DNA of 44,151 nucleotides from an uncultured Bacillota bacterium. Its GTDB lineage: Bacteria > Bacillota > Clostridia > Oscillospirales > Oscillospiraceae. Shown piece by piece: positions 39,762 to 44,151 of this stretch. The first letter of the stretch is position 1, and each line of letters opens with the position of its first letter. A model generated the notes under the pieces. That model had not been told where the DNA came from. It saw only the letters and a list, made by a program, of their open reading frames with translations, and made no database searches. The DNA lies in assembly GCA_947573385.1 (NCBI GenBank), contig CANPFP010000008.1, positions 1 through 44,151 on the forward strand, in the 5' to 3' direction. The translations under genes and the position numbers were made by a program.

Positions 39762-39860
39762 GGTCATTTCAGGCACAGCCAGAGCGGGCTCGCGGCCCGC
39801 ACATGCTTGTTGACTGGCGCCACGCGCCGGAAAAGGCGCGCCGACTACTCCCCTTTGTAT
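39738..39860 (-). ncRNA. Candidate yybP-ykoY-type (metal-ion) riboswitch
   Basis: Read leftward the leader starts with AAAGGGGAGTAG (39856-39845), the signature of the yybP-ykoY manganese riboswitch. It continues with a GGCGCG-type stem, AGTCAACAAGCATG, a GCGGGC/GCCCGC hairpin and a closing region ending in TGACC. A terminator whose 5' arm includes AGACC follows. The initiation point predicted from the upstream promoter falls right at the start of this element. Because the gene below is a sodium pump, a different cation aptamer (for example the Na+-I/DUF1646 type) is a possible alternative. Confidence 0.65.
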
Positions 39861-39865
39861 GGGGC

Positions 39866-39895
39866 ATGTTATCACATCCCCCATACCATTGTCAA
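39866..39895 (-). promoter_or_regulatory. Promoter of the riboswitch-decarboxylase unit
   Basis: TTGACA (39895-39890) and TAACAT (39871-39866) with an 18-bp spacer, leftward. Transcription would begin near 39859, at the edge of the AAAGGGGAGTAG motif. Confidence 0.6.
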
Positions 39896-39917
39896 GAGGT
39901 TTTCAGGATAAATTTTC

Positions 39918-40541
39918 CTACTGGCTGTCCATCTCCAAAATCCCATCGGCGGCCCCTGTCTCGCAGTTGTACCAAAAGTACCCGGAGTGATTCTCCCCCA
40001 TGCTGTCCTCGAACGCATAGAAAACCAGCATGGAGACGCTGTCTGTCCCCCACTGCAAAAACTGGTACTCGATCTTCGGCCAGCCGTCGGGGGTGCTGTA
40101 GCCGTATTTGCGCAGCTCCGTCGTCTCCACCCCCATAGAGAGGTAGGCGTTCAGATTGCTCGATGAATTTCTGTCCAGCCAGCTCAGGGTCAGGCGGTTT
40201 TCATCAGCATAGTCCAGGGCCAGAACATACTTTCTGCTGTCCGGCGACCACCAAAGACCCCGATAGGTACAATCCCCGTAGATGACTCGCCACTGTAAGC
40301 CGTCTTCCTGTTCCGTAATAACGGAAATCCCGTTCTCAAAAGAGAAAGAACTTCCGTTCAACCGCTTGCTGTATACCGTGGTGCGGCACGTTCCATCAGG
40401 GGAAACCATCTCGTCCAGAATAAACAGCCGCCCGCTCCTCCACAGGAGGACACCGCCAATGAGCGCGGCCAGCTGCTTCTGGGTCATGTCCTTCTCTTTT
40501 CGCAGCTGCTTGATGAAGCTGCCGGTCGTGATGTTGTCCAT
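39918..40541 (-). CDS. XRE-derived protein with truncated HTH and an extracytoplasmic-type domain
   Basis: The 207-aa protein opens like an XRE regulator (FIKQLRKEKDMTQKQLAALI) but runs straight into VLLWRSGRLFILDEMVSPDG after about 30 residues. That is where other proteins of this sort have the rest of the HTH, a linker and a membrane helix. The recognition helix is missing and only a short hydrophobic remnant is left. The remainder (about 40-207) has TTVYSKRLNGSSFSF and YRGLWWSPDSRKYVLAL, resembling a beta-rich sensing domain. AGGAGGTG precedes the ATG. An in-frame internal deletion is the simplest explanation. Confidence 0.75.
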   Translation of the reverse strand: MDNITTGSFIKQLRKEKDMTQKQLAALIGGVLLWRSGRLFILDEMVSPDGTCRTTVYSKRLNGSSFSFENGISVITEQEDGLQWRVIYGDCTYRGLWWSPDSRKYVLALDYADENRLTLSWLDRNSSSNLNAYLSMGVETTELRKYGYSTPDGWPKIEYQFLQWGTDSVSMLVFYAFEDSMGENHSGYFWYNCETGAADGILEMDSQ

Positions 40542-40616
40542 GGAATTTTGCACCTCCTGCCTGGAATCATACTCCATCCCAGGCAAAAAGTCACCAAACC
40601 AGCGGTTGAGTTGGGC

Positions 40617-40982
40617 TCAGCTCTGGCTGTGGTCCTTCTGCGGCACCATGATCCGCAGGTGGGAGCCCTCGCCGCATTTGCCCTTCTCGTCGTGGACCTC
40701 GATGTCAAACCACATCTTCCGCCGCTCGATCTCCCGCAGGGTGGCCGTGGCGGTCACCTGCATCCCCACAGGGGTGGGGGCCAGGTGGCGGACGTGGGCC
40801 TCCGCCCCCACGGTGGTCATACCATCTTCCAGATACGCCTGCGCCAGCTCCAGGGCGCAGGCCTCCATCAGGGCCAGCATGTTGGGGGTGGACAAAATTT
40901 TCGCTCCCGCCGTGCCGATGCGCTTGGCGGTCATGGTGTCGTCCACCGTCCAAGTGAGACTGTGCCGGGTGGGTTTGTCCAT
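40617..40982 (-). CDS. Second hot-dog thioesterase of the FlK type
   Basis: The 121-aa protein has the FlK catalytic triad at the family spacing: Thr in STPNMLALME, Glu eight residues later, and His 26 further on in VRHLAPTPVG. It is a divergent paralogue of the gene at 8072-8473. Acyl-CoA substrate unknown. AAGGAGCTGAC precedes the ATG. It starts 16 bases after the ankyrin gene and is probably in the same leftward operon. Confidence 0.85.
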   Translation of the reverse strand: MDKPTRHSLTWTVDDTMTAKRIGTAGAKILSTPNMLALMEACALELAQAYLEDGMTTVGAEAHVRHLAPTPVGMQVTATATLREIERRKMWFDIEVHDEKGKCGEGSHLRIMVPQKDHSQS

Positions 40983-40998
40983 ATTTGTCAGCTCCTTC

Positions 40999-41805
40999 TC
41001 ATTTCTTCTCGTAATAGGCCCGCAGAACAGGCTCCAGCTCCCGCCACTTGATCTCGTACATCTGGCGGTAGTCCTCCACAGAGTAGTAGGGCGTGACCAG
41101 CCGCTCCTTTCCCCGGTATGTCTCAGTGCGGGGCTTGAACATATCGGAATCCGGGTCCAGGCCGCGCATCCCGTCCAGCAGCTCCCGGCCCTCCTCCATA
41201 TTCCGCAGGATCACCGAAACGTGAGACAGGCCCTCCCTGTTGGGCGGCCTGAAATCGTGGACGTCCGCCCCGTGCTTGAGAAGCTCGTCCAGCACAGCCT
41301 TCAGCATCTCCCGCAGCCGCCGGTTTTCCTCCTTGGCCGTCTCCACACGGTAGCTGGGAAAGGAGTCGTGGGCAAACTCGTCGTACTGCTCCAGAGCGTG
41401 CTGCCATGCAGTGAGACTGTGGGAGGTCTTCTGGTTGGGGGCCATCCCCATGTCCAGCAGGCGGCGCAGGAGCAGAAAATAGCCGCGGCTCCGCTCCGGG
41501 CCGGAGCCCACGGTATGCCCCGCCCGCATGAAGCACTGGCCAATGGCGTCGTACCAGATGGGGGCGCCGAAATTGTTGCCGTAGGGGTTGATGGCGTCCG
41601 CAAAGTTCACGTCCGCCCCCCGGTCCAGGAGCAGGTGGGCCACCTCCAGATTGTCGCTTTTGATGGCCACCATCAGCGGCGACTGACCGTCATCCTTCTT
41701 GGGCGGTGCCTTGGCCAGACAGGAGATCAGGTCGGGTTTTTTGTCCAGAATGGCCGCGACCTCCTCCAGATTGCCCCGGCGGATCATGGTAAACAGCTTT
41801 TTCAT
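40999..41805 (-). CDS. Ankyrin-repeat protein
   Basis: The 268-aa protein has ankyrin units at its N-terminus (MIRRGNLEEVAAILDKKPDL; GQSPLMVAIKSDNLEVAHLL; DRGADVNFADAINPYGNNFG) and further degenerate ones (LLRRLLDMGMAPNQ; VLDELLKHGADVHDF). The C-terminal 80 residues are not repeat-like. Such proteins mediate protein contacts; the partner is unknown. No signal peptide. Its ATG overlaps the stop of the DUF4177-like gene (ATGA). Confidence 0.9.
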   Translation of the reverse strand: MKKLFTMIRRGNLEEVAAILDKKPDLISCLAKAPPKKDDGQSPLMVAIKSDNLEVAHLLLDRGADVNFADAINPYGNNFGAPIWYDAIGQCFMRAGHTVGSGPERSRGYFLLLRRLLDMGMAPNQKTSHSLTAWQHALEQYDEFAHDSFPSYRVETAKEENRRLREMLKAVLDELLKHGADVHDFRPPNREGLSHVSVILRNMEEGRELLDGMRGLDPDSDMFKPRTETYRGKERLVTPYYSVEDYRQMYEIKWRELEPVLRAYYEKK

Positions 41806-42011
41806 GGCAGCTCCTTTTCAAAAACCAGGTCCATTTCAACCACGGTCCCCGTTCCCATCTGGACCGCCGGGATGCAGCCCACGTACCGCCAGCCATCCTT
41901 GGCCCGGCGGTTGATAATCTCCCGCTGTCCTTTCGTCTCGCTCTTGTTGGTGGCCCACTGGACCCGGCCTGTGTAGACATGGATGCGCTCATACTCATAG
42001 GTATATATAAT
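41802..42011 (-). CDS. DUF4177-like small protein, apparently starting at ATT
   Basis: The product (69 aa) reads IYTYEYERIHVYTG after the start, then EIINRRAKDGWRYVGCIPAV and MDLVFEKELP, the usual DUF4177 pattern. No ATG, GTG or TTG lies in frame between the ribosome-binding site and this conserved start. AAGGAGG (42024-42018) is six bases before an ATT (42011-42009), where homologues would have Met. The frame does extend upstream to 42074 but through repeat DNA. Its stop overlaps the ankyrin start. Function unknown. Confidence 0.7.
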   Translation of the reverse strand: MIYTYEYERIHVYTGRVQWATNKSETKGQREIINRRAKDGWRYVGCIPAVQMGTGTVVEMDLVFEKELP

Positions 42012-42033
42012 ATTTCTCCTCCTTTCTGTGAAT

Positions 42034-42166
42034 GGAATCCCCCCGCCACTTCGTGGCCCTCCCCCCTTTAGCAAGGGGGGCTTTTTTTGCGTAAGGTTGT
42101 TGTTCTCCTCTAAAGGCCCCCTTGCTAAAGGGGGCTGGCACGGCGAAGCCGTGACTGGGGGATTCC
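42034..42166. repeat. MITE-like palindromic repeat, copy A
   Basis: A 133-bp element bounded by GGAATCCCCC and GGGGGATTCC; with flanks the inverted ends reach 14 bp (GAATGGAATCCCCC...GGGGGATTCCATTC). Inside are smaller hairpins such as CCCCTTTAGCAAGGGG. It carries no gene and resembles non-autonomous mobile elements I associate with Oscillospiraceae genomes. It sits directly upstream of the DUF4177-like ribosome-binding site. Confidence 0.85.
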
Positions 42167-42182
42167 ATTCATCGAAACACCT

Positions 42183-42250
42183 TCCCCTCCCCGTCCAGCA
42201 CCTCTTAGCAGGGGACCTTTCTATGCAAAAGGCTGTCGTTCTTCTCTAAA
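42183..42250. other. Duplicated gene tail between the two repeat copies
   Basis: The stretch at about 42171-42212 (starting TCGAAACACCTTCCCC) repeats, with few differences, the 3' end of the TIGR03936-like gene beyond copy B (42388-42418). It is not a functional gene part here. It shows that the repeat and neighbouring coding DNA were duplicated together. Confidence 0.7.
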
Positions 42251-42382
42251 GGAATCCCCCCGCCACTTCGTGGCCCTCCCCCCTTTAGCAAGGGGGGCTT
42301 TTTCGCGTAAGGCTGTTGTTCTCCTCCAAAGGCCCCCTTGCCAAAGGGGGCTGGCACGGCGAAGCCGTGACTGGGGGATTCC
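42251..42382. repeat. MITE-like palindromic repeat, copy B
   Basis: A 132-bp near-identical copy of the element at 42034-42166 in the same orientation, with the same GGAATCCCCC/GGGGGATTCC ends. It ends two bases before the TIGR03936-like stop codon. On the minus strand the many stems could act as a 3' structure for the mRNA. Confidence 0.85.
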
Positions 42383-42384
42383 AT

Positions 42385-43050
42385 TCAACGAAACACCTTC
42401 CCCTCCCCGTCCAGCACGTCCCGGCGGTGGAAGGTGACGAAATCGGGGGTATATTCCGGGTATTCGGCGCAGAAAGCGGCCCGGATCAGGTCGGGATTGA
42501 GACCGGGGTTCTGAGCGGAGACCACCAGGTCCACCATCATGGTGTCGCTCTGGCACTCCATGCGCCAGCTGCGGACTAGCGGAATTATGTCGACCTCTGT
42601 AAAGCCTGCCTTGGCCTTGTTGGACTTCTTCTTTACCACCAGGCTCTCCCGGCCCAGCAGGGCAGCCATGGCGGGCTCGGTCTCCTGGGGCCGGCCCTCG
42701 GGGTAGTCGAAGGTCATGATGTAGTTAACATAACGCAATTCCTTCAGCTTCCGCTCCGCCGGATAGCACTGGTGGACCACGATTCCCTCAGGCATGGCGG
42801 CGGTGAGCCGCTCCGGCACCTCCTCATAGCTTGTCCCCTCCAGCAGGCCGAACTCCAGAATCTCGCACTGGCTGGAGAACCCCACCGACAGGGGCAGAGC
42901 GATGGACACAAAGGGGTGGGGGTTGAAGCCCTCGGTGTGCTTAATGGGTATCTTCGCCCGGGAAAAGGCCCGCTGGAAGGTGCGCATCAGGTCCAGGTGA
43001 GAGATATACCGGGCTCGTCCCGTTTTGGTGAACAACAGCCGGTCAGCCAC
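42385..43050 (-). CDS. TIGR03936 family (DUF2344) radical-SAM-associated protein
   Basis: The 221-aa protein has the family opening LLFTKTGRARYISHLDLMRTFQRAF and GFNPHPFVSIALPLSVGFSS. Members always sit beside, or are fused to, a TIGR03960-type radical SAM enzyme and may take part in RNA modification; the reaction is unknown. The start is GTG (43050-43048) after GGGAGGACC. It overlaps the upstream radical SAM gene by eight bases. The last codons (VLDGEGKVFR) are partly duplicated downstream between two repeat elements. Confidence 0.9.
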   Translation of the reverse strand: MADRLLFTKTGRARYISHLDLMRTFQRAFSRAKIPIKHTEGFNPHPFVSIALPLSVGFSSQCEILEFGLLEGTSYEEVPERLTAAMPEGIVVHQCYPAERKLKELRYVNYIMTFDYPEGRPQETEPAMAALLGRESLVVKKKSNKAKAGFTEVDIIPLVRSWRMECQSDTMMVDLVVSAQNPGLNPDLIRAAFCAEYPEYTPDFVTFHRRDVLDGEGKVFR

Positions 43051-44151
43051 AGGTCCTCCCCCCTTCCAACAGCTTATTGGCCCCGCAGCCGGAGCAGCGG
43101 GTGCGGCAGTCGGGAGTGGTGACCGACTGATAGCACAGCTCCCGCTCCCTCCATAGAAACTCGGCACTCACGCCGGTGGACAGCCGGCACCAGGGGAAGA
43201 CCTCGTCCTGAGGGCGCTCCCGGTGGGCGTAGAAGCCCCCGTCCAGCCCGCAGGCGGCCAGGCCGTCCAGCCAGCGCTGGTAGTCAAAATACTCCGTCCA
43301 GGAGTCCATCTTCCCCCCGTGGGCCCACACCCACTCCAGCACGTCGGCCAGGCGGCGGTCCCCCCGGGATAAAATGGCCTCCAGATAGCTGGTCTGGGGG
43401 TCGTGCCAGTTGTAGGTGATGGACTTGTCCCGCTTCAGGGCGTCCCGGAGCAGGTTCACCCGCCGCTGGTACTCCTCTACAGGAATTTGTGCCTCCCACT
43501 GGAAGGCGGTGTGGGGCTTGGGGACAAACCAGGAGGTGGACACGGTGATCCGCACCCCCCGGGCCCTATTGGGGCTGTACTCCCGCCAGGTGAAGTAGAC
43601 CTTCCGGGCCAGATCGGCGATGCCCAGCACGTCCTCGTCGGTCTCGGTGGGCAGACCCAGCATGAAGTAGAGCTTCACCCCGCTCCACCCTCCGGCGAAG
43701 GCGGTGCGGCAGGATGTGAGCAGGTCCTCCTCCCGGAGATTCTTGTTGATGGCGTCCCGGAGCCGCTGGGTGCCCGCCTCGGGGGCAAAGGTGAGTCCGC
43801 CCCGGCGCACCCGCTGGAGCCGCTCCATCAGGCTCATGGAGAAGGTGTCCGCCCGCAGGGAGGGCAGAGACAGCCCGATATCCCGGGGGGCGCAGTAGTC
43901 CAGAAGGTCGTCGCACAGGGGGAGAAGGTCGGGGTAATCGGTGGAGGACAGGCTGGACAGGGTCATCTCCTGGTAGCCCGAATCCTCGATGGCTTCCTTG
44001 CCGTATTTCGCCAGCAGCTCCGGACTGCGGGAGCGCACCGGCCGGTAGGCGTACCCCGCCTGACAGAACCGGCACCCCCGGATACACCCCCGGAACAGCT
44101 CCAGCATCACCCGGTCGTGGACAATCTCGGTGGAGGGGATGATGGTTTTTA
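43043..44151 (-). CDS. TIGR03960 family radical SAM protein (5' end outside the window)
   Basis: The visible 369 residues start IIPSTEIVHDRVMLELFRGC and contain the cluster motif CIRGCRFCQAGY (CxxxCxxC), the barrel segment RGGLTFAPEAGTQRLRDAI, and a C-terminal cysteine group (CRTRCSGCGANK). The N-terminal B12-binding-like domain expected in this family lies beyond 44151. It is coupled to the TIGR03936-like gene by overlap. The C-terminal zinc-finger-like cysteines may bind a second metal or nucleic acid. The substrate is not known. Confidence 0.9.
   Translation of the reverse strand, partial: KTIIPSTEIVHDRVMLELFRGCIRGCRFCQAGYAYRPVRSRSPELLAKYGKEAIEDSGYQEMTLSSLSSTDYPDLLPLCDDLLDYCAPRDIGLSLPSLRADTFSMSLMERLQRVRRGGLTFAPEAGTQRLRDAINKNLREEDLLTSCRTAFAGGWSGVKLYFMLGLPTETDEDVLGIADLARKVYFTWREYSPNRARGVRITVSTSWFVPKPHTAFQWEAQIPVEEYQRRVNLLRDALKRDKSITYNWHDPQTSYLEAILSRGDRRLADVLEWVWAHGGKMDSWTEYFDYQRWLDGLAACGLDGGFYAHRERPQDEVFPWCRLSTGVSAEFLWRERELCYQSVTTPDCRTRCSGCGANKLLEGGRTCG

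Noticed and set aside
42034..42382. A CRISPR array
   Set aside because: Only two long palindromic copies with a non-spacer-like gap; no short regular repeats and no cas genes.

Overview
The window reads as chromosomal DNA of a spore-forming, GC-rich Firmicute, most likely a Clostridia member of the Oscillospiraceae type (Flavonifractor/Oscillibacter-like). The basis is strong GGAGG ribosome-binding sites, a YlbJ-type sporulation membrane protein, a YaaH-like LysM/GH18 hydrolase, ackA next to tmcAL, the TIGR03960/TIGR03936 radical-SAM pair, and a GGAATCCCCC-ended mobile-type repeat that I associate with these genomes. No rRNA, tRNA, CRISPR, integrase or transposase gene was recognised. All family names come from reading motifs, not from searches.

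Layout. 1-2.2 kb: leuC-leuD plus a small unknown gene, all leftward. 2.3-3.65 kb: a rightward 48-aa gene with its own promoter and terminator, an unknown gene and a Crp/Fnr-type regulator. 3.7-4.5 kb: a MerR/TipAS regulator with a classic 19-bp-spacer promoter. 4.5-4.86 kb: a possible decayed type I toxin/antisense locus. 4.86-9.0 kb: a DUF4349 lipoprotein, an amidase and a LysM-GH18 hydrolase in tandem, a FlK-like thioesterase and a YbaK-type deacylase, then a candidate small RNA. 9.16-23.6 kb: a leftward 12-gene exopolysaccharide operon. 23.9-25.1 kb: a split ThrE-type exporter. 25.15-25.7 kb: two divergent 60-aa ribbon-helix-helix proteins sharing an operator array. 25.8-28.55 kb: a leftward group with a radical SAM protein, DUF951, a TIGR04076-like protein and two unknown proteins. 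28.6-36 kb: ackA, tmcAL, a DUF3810 protein, a TSUP transporter, rarA, a YgjP-like metallopeptidase and a DUF2804 protein. 36.3-38.4 kb: ylbJ-like gene, a small cysteine-rich protein and a DUF6514-like protein. 38.4-39.9 kb: a sodium-pump beta subunit with a tiny gamma-like partner behind a yybP-ykoY-like leader. 39.9-42.0 kb: an XRE-derived protein with most of its HTH missing, a second FlK-like thioesterase, an ankyrin protein and a DUF4177-like protein that seems to start at ATT. 42.0-42.4 kb: two copies of a palindromic repeat. 42.4-44.15 kb: the TIGR03936/TIGR03960 pair, the latter cut by the window edge.

The most distinctive region is the exopolysaccharide operon. In transcription order it encodes a pyruvyltransferase, an F420H2-dehydrogenase-beta-like Fe-S protein, a polyprenyl-phosphate sugar transferase, a DivIVA-like coiled-coil protein, a chain-length (PCP/Wzz) protein fused to a degenerate GGDEF domain, a Wzy-like polymerase, a GT4 and three GT2 glycosyltransferases, a membrane-anchored metallophosphoesterase and a second PCP protein. 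I see no Wzx flippase, tyrosine kinase or tyrosine phosphatase. The GGDEF-like and DivIVA-like modules may therefore supply the control and placement that a kinase system gives elsewhere; that is inference.
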